A program made the position numbers and the translations under genes. Positions 36,976 to 45,481 of a DNA stretch of 64,000 nt are shown one piece after another. Under the pieces are notes generated by a model. The model was not told the origin of the DNA and searched no databases. It worked only from the letters and a program-made list of their open reading frames with translations. Position 1 is the first letter of the stretch, and the number at the start of each line of letters is the position of its first letter. Origin of the DNA: Deltaproteobacteria bacterium (GTDB lineage Bacteria; Desulfobacterota; Syntrophobacteria; Syntrophobacterales; Syntrophobacteraceae); assembly GCA_021780695.1 (NCBI GenBank), contig JAJXYD010000004.1:61144-125143 (forward strand), read 5' to 3'.

Positions 36976-38700
36976 TTAGTGCGCAACCCCCCAACCAATG
37001 GCGCAAAAACCGGCCAGGATCAGCACCATTTCTATTAAGACCTCGTAGATGGGCTCCTCACGGAGCTTTCTGGTAAAACCCAACATTATAAAGATCCCGT
37101 AAAGGGCCGCTGGAACGATGAGAAAGTAGGAAAAGCGCGAGGAAATGGAGAGAAAAGGGCCGAAAACGGCCGTCAAGACAAGGACCGTAATGGCCGCGAC
37201 CACAAAAAGGATAGTATTTCTTTCTCCGGCGAGCACTACCAGGGTTTCCTTGCCAACGAGCCTGTCGCCCTGGATTGCAAGCAGGTCATTCATAGTAGTG
37301 CGTACCAGAACCAGGAGGAAAATGGCCCATCCCGCGTAGGCCACCCGCAAGGGATAGGCGCTTGTAAAGTAGGGCAGAACACACACGGAGGCCCAAGCCA
37401 TCGGCACCAGAAAAGTCTTGGAAGTGGGTATGTCTTTTATCTTTACCGGAAACCTCTCCCAGGCCGCGGGCAAAAAGAGCCTCACGCCGTAAAGGACCCC
37501 CAGCAGCATCAGCAAAGACATGGCCAGAAAGTTTGGAAACCCTATGTCGTAGGCCAGGGCAAGGGCAATGATAAGAGATGCGGCGCTTGCGGCCATGAAA
37601 GCCGGCCGCCATTTCATATAAAAGGCGGCTCTGCCCGGATCGTTTAGTTCGATGGACTCCTGGTCGAGGTAGACATTTAGCGAATGCATCGCGAAGGTAT
37701 AGGCCGCGGCCATCAGGCTAAAAGAGGCCTTGGCCGGCAGGTTGGCAAGCACTGCGGCCATCTGGGCAAGGAGCGCCGCGGCCAGGGCGATATAAAAGTT
37801 GCTATAGGCAAGTCCGTCCAGGAGGTGCTTGACTCTGACTCTTTGCCCGGCTCCAGGCCTTATCTCCTCAAGAAAGGTTACGATATTGCGGATTATCCAG
37901 TTGGGAGTGGATGCACCGGCCGAAACTCCCACGCAAGAATAGCGCGACATTTCCACGGGGTCCAGTTCGGCTTCGGTTTCGACGTGAAAGGTAGGTATCC
38001 TGCACTCGCGGGCAACTTCGGCAAGTCGCAGGGTATTGCCGCTGTTTAGCCCTCCAACGATCACCATCGCCTCGACTTTCGAACACATCTGCCTCACCTC
38101 GGCCTGGCGCTCCTGGGTGGAATCACAAATCGTGTTCTTTACTACTCCGTTTGGATATTTCTGTAGAAAAGCTTTTTGAATCTCTCGGAAAACCTCCTCA
38201 TTTTGAGTGGTTTGCGCCACCAAAAGCACCTTTTCCAATCCCTCGGGCAAATCCTCTATCTGTTCGGGGCGGTTTATCACCGAACCTCGCCCCTCGGTAT
38301 AGCCCAGAAGCCCGATCACCTCCGCATGATCGGCATCGCCCACAATTATCGTATTATATCCCCGCCTGGCATGGATTTTTATCGCCGCATGAACCCGTGC
38401 TACCCGCTTGCATGTGGCGTCGAGAATAATCGCCCCTTGCTCATGGAGCTTCTGACGGCTGTCTGGAGGTATACCGTGCGCGCGGATCACGACTTTTTTG
38501 CCCGCGCAACACTCTATGCGGCTTTCGTCGACAACCCCTTTTTTCGCAAGCATCGAAAGTACCTGCGAGTTATGGATGAGCGGGCCGAAAGTACAGATAT
38601 CCTCGCCTTTCTGACGCTCCTGTATGGCGTTCATGGTAATTTCGATAGCCCCGCGAACCCCCTTGCAAAAGCCGGCTGTCCTGGCGATTACAACTTTCAT
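36976..38700 (-). CDS. ispH: IspH (HMBPP reductase) fused to UbiA-like prenyltransferase domain
   Basis: 574 residues, twice the usual IspH length. Residues 1-285 are IspH, the [4Fe-4S] enzyme making IPP and DMAPP: cluster cysteines Cys12 (GFCKGV), Cys97 (DATCKRV) and Cys192 (NTICDSTQERQ), the proton-relay Glu127 in HAEV, and the C-terminal GVSAGASTPNWII. Residues about 300-574 carry roughly eight membrane helices with UbiA features: a first Asp motif (NVYLDQESIELND) and a second (DLLAIQGDRLVGKETL). The fusion suggests prenyl transfer coupled to precursor supply. It diverges from mqnB, so the UbiA half may be the menaquinone prenyltransferase (inference). Confidence 0.88.
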   Translation of the reverse strand: MKVVIARTAGFCKGVRGAIEITMNAIQERQKGEDICTFGPLIHNSQVLSMLAKKGVVDESRIECCAGKKVVIRAHGIPPDSRQKLHEQGAIILDATCKRVARVHAAIKIHARRGYNTIIVGDADHAEVIGLLGYTEGRGSVINRPEQIEDLPEGLEKVLLVAQTTQNEEVFREIQKAFLQKYPNGVVKNTICDSTQERQAEVRQMCSKVEAMVIVGGLNSGNTLRLAEVARECRIPTFHVETEAELDPVEMSRYSCVGVSAGASTPNWIIRNIVTFLEEIRPGAGQRVRVKHLLDGLAYSNFYIALAAALLAQMAAVLANLPAKASFSLMAAAYTFAMHSLNVYLDQESIELNDPGRAAFYMKWRPAFMAASAASLIIALALAYDIGFPNFLAMSLLMLLGVLYGVRLFLPAAWERFPVKIKDIPTSKTFLVPMAWASVCVLPYFTSAYPLRVAYAGWAIFLLVLVRTTMNDLLAIQGDRLVGKETLVVLAGERNTILFVVAAITVLVLTAVFGPFLSISSRFSYFLIVPAALYGIFIMLGFTRKLREEPIYEVLIEMVLILAGFCAIGWGVAH

Positions 38701-39056
38701 TATTTTTTTCTTTCAAGATGAAAAGGGTAAACTCTCCGACGTCCTGTACCAAAGCGCCACTGTCTCGGGCAACACCCCGGCCTAGGCTTTGGGCTCCCTG
38801 TCTTTCCAGGGATAGAATAGTAGCAAGTTTAGCAAACCAGGGCAACAAAGGTTAAACCCGAGCAAACAAGATGACAAGCACCTTGGAAAAGATAAAAACC
38901 AGCACTGCCGGGGCGGTGAAAATTTGGGTTGCGCCACACACGCCACCCAAGTTAAATTAAACCAATTTTTAAATTTAACTCTAAGGTATTGGCACATCAA
39001 AAAATAGTAGTGCGCAAAGGTCGAAAACCAAGATACATTATTGCTCGGATAAGTCC
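38701..39056. promoter_or_regulatory. Divergent ispH-ubiA / mqnB control region with inverted repeat
   Basis: 356 bp between divergent genes. An AT-rich island holds the perfect 9-bp inverted repeat AGTTAAATT (38950-38958) and AATTTAACT (38972-38980) with a 13-bp spacer, placed about 75 bp before mqnB. On the minus strand TTGCCC, 17 bp, TACTAT is a weak promoter candidate for ispH. No gene seen. Confidence 0.45.
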
Positions 39057-39827
39057 ATGCAAAGAGTCGATCTCGCAATTTTGGGAGCAACCGAGATGGA
39101 AATCGCTCCCCTGAGCGTCTTTAAAAAAACTCGGACCCTCAGGTTGGCGGGGCGCGACTTCGCCCTTTGCACCTACCGGGAGCTGCGGTTTTTGATCGGA
39201 CCGACCGGTATGGGAAAAGTAAACGCGGCCGCAACTACGGCTGCGGTCCTTTCGAACTTCCAGGCGGCTGAGATTTGGAACGTGGGGTGCGCGGGCGCTT
39301 ATACAGGTGCCCCGATAAGAGTTGGAGACGTTCTTGTAAGCGATAACTGCATTTGCGCGGATGAGGGAATTCTAAGAATAGAGGGCCCTGCGCCCATGAG
39401 CCAAATCCCAATCCCGCTTGTCATAAAAAACGGTCTGGCCTTTAGCGACTCTTTTCCCCTCGAAAACGGTCTGGAACGCGGGGCAATCCGCACCCTCCTG
39501 CCCGAGGGAGCCTACGAAGAGGGCGGCGGCAAGACCGGCTTCCAGCTTCGATACGGCTCCAGTCTTACCGTCGGCATGACGAGCGGAGACAGCACTACCG
39601 CTTTGGATCGTTTCCGCCGCTTCGGCGCATTTACGGAAAATATGGAAGCGAGCGCGATTGCCCAGACCTGTCTTCTCTTTGACGTCCCGTTTCTTGAAAT
39701 TCGCGGCGTGAGCAACATTGCGGGCGATCGAGACAAGGCCCGCTGGGATCTGCTGGCCGCTATAGATCATTGCCTTGCGATCGTGAAGCTTTTGCTCGAT
39801 CGGCTCTCGCGACGCCCTTTGGAGTAA
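39057..39827 (+). CDS. mqnB: Futalosine hydrolase
   Basis: Nucleosidase of the futalosine route to menaquinone, releasing the base from futalosine. Nucleoside-phosphorylase-like fold: GPTGMGKVNAAATTAAVL, WNVGCAGAYTGAPIRVGDV, and the C-terminal FTENMEASAIAQTCLLFDVPFLEI block (quoted in part; key residues Glu and Met of ENMEAS). 256 residues. It precedes mqnD by 3 bp, and the mqnD ribosome site lies in its last codons, so the pair is co-translated. Confidence 0.9.
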   Translation: MQRVDLAILGATEMEIAPLSVFKKTRTLRLAGRDFALCTYRELRFLIGPTGMGKVNAAATTAAVLSNFQAAEIWNVGCAGAYTGAPIRVGDVLVSDNCICADEGILRIEGPAPMSQIPIPLVIKNGLAFSDSFPLENGLERGAIRTLLPEGAYEEGGGKTGFQLRYGSSLTVGMTSGDSTTALDRFRRFGAFTENMEASAIAQTCLLFDVPFLEIRGVSNIAGDRDKARWDLLAAIDHCLAIVKLLLDRLSRRPLE

Positions 39828-39830
39828 AAT

Positions 39831-40661
39831 TTGAAAACATTCACTCTCGGTTATTCCCCCTGCCCCAACGACACTTACATCTTTCGCGCAATCGCGGAAG
39901 GAAAAATCGATCTTTCCTTCGGACTCGATATCACGCTTGCAGACGTTGAGATGCTAAACAGGCGGGTATCGATGTCGCTGCTCGATATTTCAAAGATCTC
40001 CACAAGCGCAGCCCTCAACATCGCGGACAAATACTGGCTGCTTCGCTCCGGGGGCGCTATGGGAAGAGGTTGCGGCCCCCTTGTCGTCTCGGCCGAACCC
40101 GACTCGATAAAAGACCTTCGCAATGCAACGATCGCCACCCCCGGGAACATGACGACTGCAAACCTGCTCCTGCGCCTGGAGGGAACTCACGTGGGCAAAA
40201 GGGTCCCGATGCAGTTCGACCGCATAATGCCCGCGATCGTCGAAGGCGAGGTGGACGCGGGAGTAATAATTCACGAGGGCAGATGGGTCTACCGCGAATA
40301 CGGCCTCTACGAGGTCCTCGACCTTGGCAAATGGTGGGAGCAGGAAACCTCCCTGCCCCTCCCCCTGGGAGCAATTGCCGTCCGGCGCGAGCTCGGAGGC
40401 GATTTTGCCGCCCAGGTCGAAGAAAAAATCAGGGAAAGCATTGCGTTTTCCAATAGAGATCCCGAAGGGGCATGGCCCTACATGGAAAAATACGCCCAGG
40501 AAATGTCTCCGGAAGTGATCCGTCTTCATATAGATGCCTTCGTAAACGAGTTTTCCCTTAATGCGGGCAACGAGGGCGAAAAGGCCATGGAAAAACTTCT
40601 CCGGGCCGCATGTGATCTGGAAAACAGGCCTTTTCCCAAACGCGGAATTTTCTGGAGCTGA
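39831..40661 (+). CDS. mqnD: 1,4-dihydroxy-6-naphthoate synthase
   Basis: Converts cyclic dehypoxanthine futalosine to 1,4-dihydroxy-6-naphthoate. Periplasmic-binding-protein-like fold with the family start LGYSPCPNDTYIFRAIAEG, KISTSAALNIADKY, RGCGPLVVS, TPGNMTTANLLLRLEG and VIIHEGRW. 276 residues. TTG start at 39831 with GGAG 6 bp upstream. mqnA, mqnC and mqnE are not in the window. Confidence 0.94.
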   Translation: MKTFTLGYSPCPNDTYIFRAIAEGKIDLSFGLDITLADVEMLNRRVSMSLLDISKISTSAALNIADKYWLLRSGGAMGRGCGPLVVSAEPDSIKDLRNATIATPGNMTTANLLLRLEGTHVGKRVPMQFDRIMPAIVEGEVDAGVIIHEGRWVYREYGLYEVLDLGKWWEQETSLPLPLGAIAVRRELGGDFAAQVEEKIRESIAFSNRDPEGAWPYMEKYAQEMSPEVIRLHIDAFVNEFSLNAGNEGEKAMEKLLRAACDLENRPFPKRGIFWS

Positions 40662-40686
40662 TTTCAACACAGGAAGAATCGACAAT

Positions 40687-41769
40687 ATGGACCCAAACGA
40701 CAGCTTGAATTATTTCCTCTTTCCCCATCTTACGCTTTTTTCCAGCTCAGCCGAAAATCTAAGCCTTTTCCTGCCGCGCCTTAGCCTTTTGGAAATCCAC
40801 AGCCCTGCCCTGGTCCCGCAATGGGCTAAAGATTGGCTTTTCCCCCACCAGGCTATAAACGACTCCGAAATGACCTCCCTTATCGGCTCGGGGCTTGCCG
40901 CCTACCGGGATTTTGCCAAAATTCACGAAGGCCCCGGAGGCATCCTCGGTTTTCTAAAACAGTCGATGGACGAAAGTGAGGAACCCCGATATCGTATCCA
41001 GGAACAATTGCGGGGGAAATCCCCCTTTTCCCCGGAAGGGGAAAAAAACGAAATCCTCCATGCTTCGCTTCTCTTGGAGATGGCTCGCCAACTCGACGAT
41101 AACCAGAGTGAAATCGCAGCCGGCTTCGACCGCTCAAACGCTATCGAGCAGGAGTTCCGCGATATCCTCGGTATAGAAGATGAAGAATCCCGGCTGGTGG
41201 CCACAAACCTCTCCCCGGCTCTTGTGGCCGATGAAAACAGCCTGCTCTATATGCTCGAAAAACGCATCCGGAGTTGGTTCAGGGTAATGTCGGCGGGAGC
41301 GGCCCTGAACAGGCCGGTTTTCGTTGCCGGTTTTCCCGAAGTGGCCGATGAGATTCTGGATAGTATCGCGGCGGGGTGCTCAAGAGAGGGCAAAGATTTT
41401 TCAACGGACTCCTTTGAGCTGGGACCCGTTCCCTGGCCGGCCGGGGGAGCTGCCGCACTCCTTAATGAACCCGGGGTCTGCGAGCTTGTCGCAGCGTGCA
41501 GGCACGGACTAGATGATTTCCTGAGGAGCGCCGCCCAAACGGGCGCGCAGGAGAAAACGCAAGAAAAACGCCAAATTTTGCAAAACTCCCTGAAAGACCT
41601 TTGCACCGGGTGCGGCGCACCTGAAGACGCCAAGGCAACTGTCCGCGTTACCGTGGTCAAAAATGTCTTCGTTTCTGCTATTCCAGGACTTCCTCCACTT
41701 GCCACCGATGACAAGACCCGAACTTGGCCGCCGATTTTTCTGTGCGTTGATGCCGGAGGGAAAAACTGA
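40687..41769 (+). CDS. Conserved-looking protein of unknown function, mqn operon
   Basis: I do not recognise this 360-residue protein. ATG 40687 with AGGAAG about 11 bp upstream; it begins 25 bp after mqnD. No signal peptide or membrane helix; it is soluble, acidic and mostly helical (LLLEMARQLDDNQSEIAAGF). It opens with MDPNDSLNYFLFPHLTLFSS and has a CTGC pair near residue 310. Codon use matches its neighbours. Position suggests a role linked to menaquinone or the membrane, but that is inference only. Confidence 0.7.
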   Translation: MDPNDSLNYFLFPHLTLFSSSAENLSLFLPRLSLLEIHSPALVPQWAKDWLFPHQAINDSEMTSLIGSGLAAYRDFAKIHEGPGGILGFLKQSMDESEEPRYRIQEQLRGKSPFSPEGEKNEILHASLLLEMARQLDDNQSEIAAGFDRSNAIEQEFRDILGIEDEESRLVATNLSPALVADENSLLYMLEKRIRSWFRVMSAGAALNRPVFVAGFPEVADEILDSIAAGCSREGKDFSTDSFELGPVPWPAGGAAALLNEPGVCELVAACRHGLDDFLRSAAQTGAQEKTQEKRQILQNSLKDLCTGCGAPEDAKATVRVTVVKNVFVSAIPGLPPLATDDKTRTWPPIFLCVDAGGKN

Positions 41770-42044
41770 TATTACCCGCGGGGCCTTGGTGGAACACCGC
41801 GACCCTGCCGCCTGGCAGGCCCCGGCATATTTTCGTTTTTTTTCTCCAGGACCTTTGCCGATGAAAACAACGGCTTATCCCGGCTGGAGGCTTTGGTCCG
41901 CGCGGCCCGTATAAGCTGTTTTCTCTTAAGATCTCCATATTTTCCAAATCTTGCGCTTCCAGCCATCCGATGACTCCGTTAAACCGCTTTTTTTAGACTA
42001 TAATCAGCGGTGCGCGCCGTTACCATACTAAAAAGGAGCCGTTC
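41770..42044 (+). promoter_or_regulatory. Leader of the TerC-family gene
   Basis: 275 bp without a gene. A perfect -10 TATAAT lies at 41999-42004 with no good -35, giving a leader of about 35 bases before the TTG start. A CCTGCC/GGCAGG hairpin near 41808-41823 followed at a distance by a T-rich run may terminate the mqn transcript. Confidence 0.4.
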
Positions 42045-42725
42045 TTGAATTTTGAGCCTCCGGGATTTCTTTTCACCTGGACCTTTTACGGGGATGTTCT
42101 GACTCTCATGGCCATAGACCTCGTGCTCTCGGGCGATAATGCCGTCGTGATCGCTATGGCCATAAGGGGGCTTCCACCTCAAGTCAGGAAAAAAGGCTTT
42201 ATCCTGGGTATCGCCGCGGCCGTCGTGGGGCGCATCGTTCTTACTTTCGCCGTGGCAAAGGTGCTCCAAATCCCCTTTGTCAAGCTTACCGGCGGGGCGG
42301 CGCTTTTGTGGATCGCCGTAAAACTTTTTGTCCACGGCTTTCCCAGCGAAAAGGAAAAAGAGGCGACGACTCTTCTTCAGGCGATCTGGATCATGGCCGC
42401 GGCCGATGTGACAATGTCGCTTGACAACGTGCTGGCCGTTGCCGGGGCCTCCCACGGCAACCTCTTGCTTCTGACCATTGGGATCGGGATTTCGATTCCC
42501 CTGGTAATATTTACGAGCGGCCTGCTGTCGATGCTGATGGACCGCTATCCGGTAATAATCTATTTGGGGGCGGCCCTGCTTGGCAAGGTGGGCGCGGCAA
42601 TGATCGGCGCTGACCCGTTCGTCTTGCGCCTGCTCCATCCTCCGGCGCTTGCCCTCTATGGATTCGAAACGTTTTGCGCTCTCGGGGTCATTGTTGCCGG
42701 TAAAATTTTACTTAAGCGATTGTGA
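42045..42725 (+). CDS. TerC-family membrane protein, YjbE-like
   Basis: Integral membrane protein of 226 residues with about seven helices. The two TerC motifs SGDNAVVIAMA and SLDNVLAVAGA each carry the conserved Asp-Asn pair. Length and sequence fit the YjbE branch (TIGR03717), members of which are often controlled by manganese riboswitches and are linked to metal export, possibly metalating secreted proteins. TTG start at 42045 with GGAG 6 bp upstream. Single gene with a short leader too small for a yybP-ykoY riboswitch. Confidence 0.88.
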   Translation: MNFEPPGFLFTWTFYGDVLTLMAIDLVLSGDNAVVIAMAIRGLPPQVRKKGFILGIAAAVVGRIVLTFAVAKVLQIPFVKLTGGAALLWIAVKLFVHGFPSEKEKEATTLLQAIWIMAAADVTMSLDNVLAVAGASHGNLLLLTIGIGISIPLVIFTSGLLSMLMDRYPVIIYLGAALLGKVGAAMIGADPFVLRLLHPPALALYGFETFCALGVIVAGKILLKRL

Positions 42726-42799
42726 AGTTTTGGCAAGAACCAAGAAGTTCAAAACAGAGGTAAGCAAAAAATTGAAACCCGGCCCTGCTAATTCAATAT

Positions 42800-43225
42800 T
42801 TGCATCAACATCATAGACCAATTTTTGATAAGATTCTCGATCTGCTCAAAAGAAGAGTTCCCGGTATCTCTAATGTCGATTCCAAGACAACGGAGGAGGG
42901 GCGTGTCATGTTGAAGTTTCAGGACGGCGCGTTAGAAGATCCCTTTCTCGCCCGATATGTGTCCGACGGGACCATAAAGGCACTGGCTTATCTGACGCTC
43001 CTCTACGATCCGGACCCTCATCCCCCGTTGGGTGTCGAAGAGCCTGAAAACCAGCTCTACCCCTGGCTGCGGCTGGAACTGGCCGAGGAGTTCCGCTCCT
43101 ACGCCGACGGAACCGGAGTGCTTCTATCAAGGATAATCACGGCCCTTAAATTCTTTTTTCCGGCCTTGAGACGAAAACGGTCAAAAAGCTTCTCCAATAC
43201 CCCCCCTGGACCTCGTTATTTTTGA
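42800..43225 (+). pseudogene. Relic of an AAA/RecF-type ATPase
   Basis: The segment FLARYVSDGTIKALAYLTLL and GVEEPENQLYPWLRLELAEE match the signature and Walker B region of COG4637/AAA_21 predicted ATPases. The Walker A half is absent upstream, and after GTGVLLS the expected THSP motif is lost and the frame runs into unrelated sequence. Both ends are therefore missing. Such ATPases are common in mobile and defence loci, so this may mark an old insertion. Confidence 0.75.
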
Positions 43226-43637
43226 CAGGGTACAAAACCGGCATCGTCCGAACGTGGTGGTGCTGCGTCGCACCAAAGCAGACGCATGCGTTTCCGGACA
43301 GTGGCCCGATTTTTGCCGGGCCCACGGCCCCTACCGAAAGCTTCACACTCTCGAACGAGAAAAGAGAGTTCCACAATTCGTTGTTTTACTGTCTTCGGAA
43401 CGGCTGCTATCCCGCGGCAACGACCACCCCCTTTTGACCGCTTGCAGGCAGCGCATTTTTAATTTAATTAACTTGTGTGGAAAGGAAAAACTAAGTAGAT
43501 TAGGAGCCGGCAAAAACTATTTACACTTAAATAGTTTTTGTAGTTAAATGCCCGGGAGATAAAAAAGCCGTGAACGCTAAGGAGAACTCAACTTTAAAGG
43601 GATTTTCTCATCCTTTAGCGCCCCCTGGAGATGTCCA
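43226..43637. other. Gene-free region before the second exporter operon
   Basis: 412 bp. The first 200 contain short overlapping frames in different phases with no recognisable product, probably decay of the ATPase locus. The rest is AT-rich and holds a perfect palindrome (separate entry) and the exporter promoter region. Confidence 0.5.
43511..43540. repeat. Perfect 13-bp inverted repeat, 4-base loop
   Basis: CAAAAACTATTTA (43511-43523), CACT, TAAATAGTTTTTG (43528-43540). It lies 97 bp before the permease gene. As RNA it would form a long AU-rich hairpin; as DNA it could be an operator. It is not a typical terminator since no T-run follows the stem. Confidence 0.85.
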
Positions 43638-44774
43638 ATGAAGGGAATACTGCGGGTCGCCCTAAAACTGCTCGTAAACGACCGGGGAAAGTTTGCCGCG
43701 TTAATCGTTGGAATCACTTTCGCCATGTTTCTGATCGTACAGCTTACCTCGATATTTTCCGGGATCCTTACCAAGGCCAGCGCAACCATTATCAATATCG
43801 GCTCAAAGGTCTGGGTGATGGACCCCTCGCTCCAAAATCCCCTCAACACTATCCCGATGCCTTCCTACGTGCTCGATCTGGTAAAGAGCATAGACGGCGT
43901 AAAATACGCCGTGCCTCTCTATTCGGGAGTGGGACTTGTAAAACTAAAAGACGGAAACTGGCAGCCGGCGACCGTTCTGGGACTCGATGACGCTACCCTG
44001 GTGGGCAGACCGGCCCTTTTGGAAGGTAAAATCGATGATATTTTTGGCGCCGACGCCTTTATTATCGCCAAAGACGAGGATTACCCCAAGCTCGAAAGCC
44101 CCCAAATCGGGACAACCTTTGAGATAAACGACCACCGGTCGGTGATAGTGGGCATAGCGAAGGCGCCCGTGGGAGGTCTGTTTGGAATTCCCACTCTTTA
44201 CACCACTTACAACCGGGCCGTCCAGTATCTGCCAAACACGAGGTACACCATAGCCTACATACTCGTCGAACCCAAGAGCGAGGCCGATATTCCAGGAATA
44301 CTCGAGGCAGTCAAAAAGACGGGGTACCTGGGGCTTACGCGCGGGGAATTCGAGAAAAAAGTCTCCAACTATTATATCTTCCAAACCGGCGTGGGGACAA
44401 ACATACTCATGATGACCTTCATAAGCTTTCTGGTGGGCATGTCGATTTCGGGCCAGACTTTCTACACTTTTGTCCTCGAAAACCTCGAAAAATTCGGAGC
44501 CCTGAAGGCAATCGGGGCGAGAAACTCTGAATTGGTCTACATGATCCTCTGCCAGGCCTCCTTTTCGGCTCTTACGGGCTATGGGCTCGGTGTGGGCTTG
44601 AGTGCGCTGCTGATCGCGGTGGGCAAAAAATATGTCCCCAACTATACGGCCGAAATCGGCTTCTGGAACCTTGGGCTGGCTTTGGTAATGGTGTTTGTGG
44701 TTGCGGCCTTTTCGAGCCTTATAGCGGTACGAAAAGTCATGACGGTACAACCCTTTGATATCTTTAGAGGTTAG
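43638..44774 (+). CDS. ABC transporter permease, MacB/DevC-like (FtsX fold)
   Basis: 378 residues: an N-terminal helix (about 20-44, FAALIVGITFAMFLIVQLTS), a periplasmic domain of about 210 residues, and three C-terminal helices (from about 260), the FtsX/MacB arrangement. MGITFAMF and GALKAIGARNSELVYMI are typical of the DevC/MacB branch. It moves substrate from the periplasm or outer leaflet through the adaptor and outer membrane protein encoded downstream. It ends 2 bp before the ATPase gene. Confidence 0.88.
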   Translation: MKGILRVALKLLVNDRGKFAALIVGITFAMFLIVQLTSIFSGILTKASATIINIGSKVWVMDPSLQNPLNTIPMPSYVLDLVKSIDGVKYAVPLYSGVGLVKLKDGNWQPATVLGLDDATLVGRPALLEGKIDDIFGADAFIIAKDEDYPKLESPQIGTTFEINDHRSVIVGIAKAPVGGLFGIPTLYTTYNRAVQYLPNTRYTIAYILVEPKSEADIPGILEAVKKTGYLGLTRGEFEKKVSNYYIFQTGVGTNILMMTFISFLVGMSISGQTFYTFVLENLEKFGALKAIGARNSELVYMILCQASFSALTGYGLGVGLSALLIAVGKKYVPNYTAEIGFWNLGLALVMVFVVAAFSSLIAVRKVMTVQPFDIFRG

Positions 44775-44776
44775 AT

Positions 44777-45481
44777 ATGCCTGAGGTAGCTCTTGCAGCA
44801 ACCGGTCTGGAAAAATGGTTCGGAGAGGGCGAGGCCAGGACCTGGGCGGTTCGCGGCATCGGTTTCGAAGCCTTTCTCGGCGAGATGCTCTACATCGTGG
44901 GGCCCTCGGGCAGCGGGAAAACGACCCTTCTGAGCATGATTTCGGGCATACTAAAGCCCGATGCCGGAAGCGTGGCCGTGGAGGGAAAAGATATCTGGAG
45001 TTCAAGTCCCAATGATATTGCCGATTTCAGGCTAAACAAGGTAGGGTTTGTCTTTCAGGACTTTCACCTGTTCCCCAAGCTCACCACGATGGAAAACGTG
45101 GCGATCCCGCTGATTTTTAAAAAAATGGACTGGGATCTCTCGATGAAGTCGGCCGTGGAATTTCTCGACGCGGTGGGACTGGCTGGCAAGGCCGCGCTGC
45201 CTCCAAACAAACTGAGCGGAGGCGAGCAGCAAAGGGTAGCGATTGCCCGGGCCCTGGTCGGAGGACCGGATCTGCTTATTTTCGATGAACCCACGGCTTC
45301 CCTTGACGGGACAACCGGCAAAAGGATCATCGACTTCGTAAAGAATAAATTCCTCAATGATAAAAGATGTATTTTGATCGTCACCCACGACAGCAGAATA
45401 TACGGATATGCTGATCGCATTATCGCCATGGAAGACGGACAAATCGTAAAAATTATGAGCGGAGGCGAGATTGAAGACTAA
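44777..45481 (+). CDS. ABC transporter ATPase, LolD/DevA-like
   Basis: Single ATPase domain of 234 residues with Walker A GPSGSGKTT, signature LSGGEQQRVAIARAL, Walker B LLIFDEPTASLD and switch histidine in VTHDSRI. It energises the FtsX-type permease encoded upstream. All motifs are intact. Its end overlaps the adaptor start by 11 bp, and GGAGG for the adaptor lies in its last codons. Confidence 0.94.
   Translation: MPEVALAATGLEKWFGEGEARTWAVRGIGFEAFLGEMLYIVGPSGSGKTTLLSMISGILKPDAGSVAVEGKDIWSSSPNDIADFRLNKVGFVFQDFHLFPKLTTMENVAIPLIFKKMDWDLSMKSAVEFLDAVGLAGKAALPPNKLSGGEQQRVAIARALVGGPDLLIFDEPTASLDGTTGKRIIDFVKNKFLNDKRCILIVTHDSRIYGYADRIIAMEDGQIVKIMSGGEIED

Noticed and set aside
41770..42044. Manganese (yybP-ykoY) riboswitch before the YjbE-like gene
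   Set aside because: Expected from the family, but the -10 leaves only about 35 bases of leader and no characteristic GGGGAGUA or ACAUACC-type elements were seen.
43944..45005. 353-codon minus-strand frame opposite the exporter permease and ATPase
   Set aside because: Overlies two well-supported plus-strand genes and resembles nothing known.
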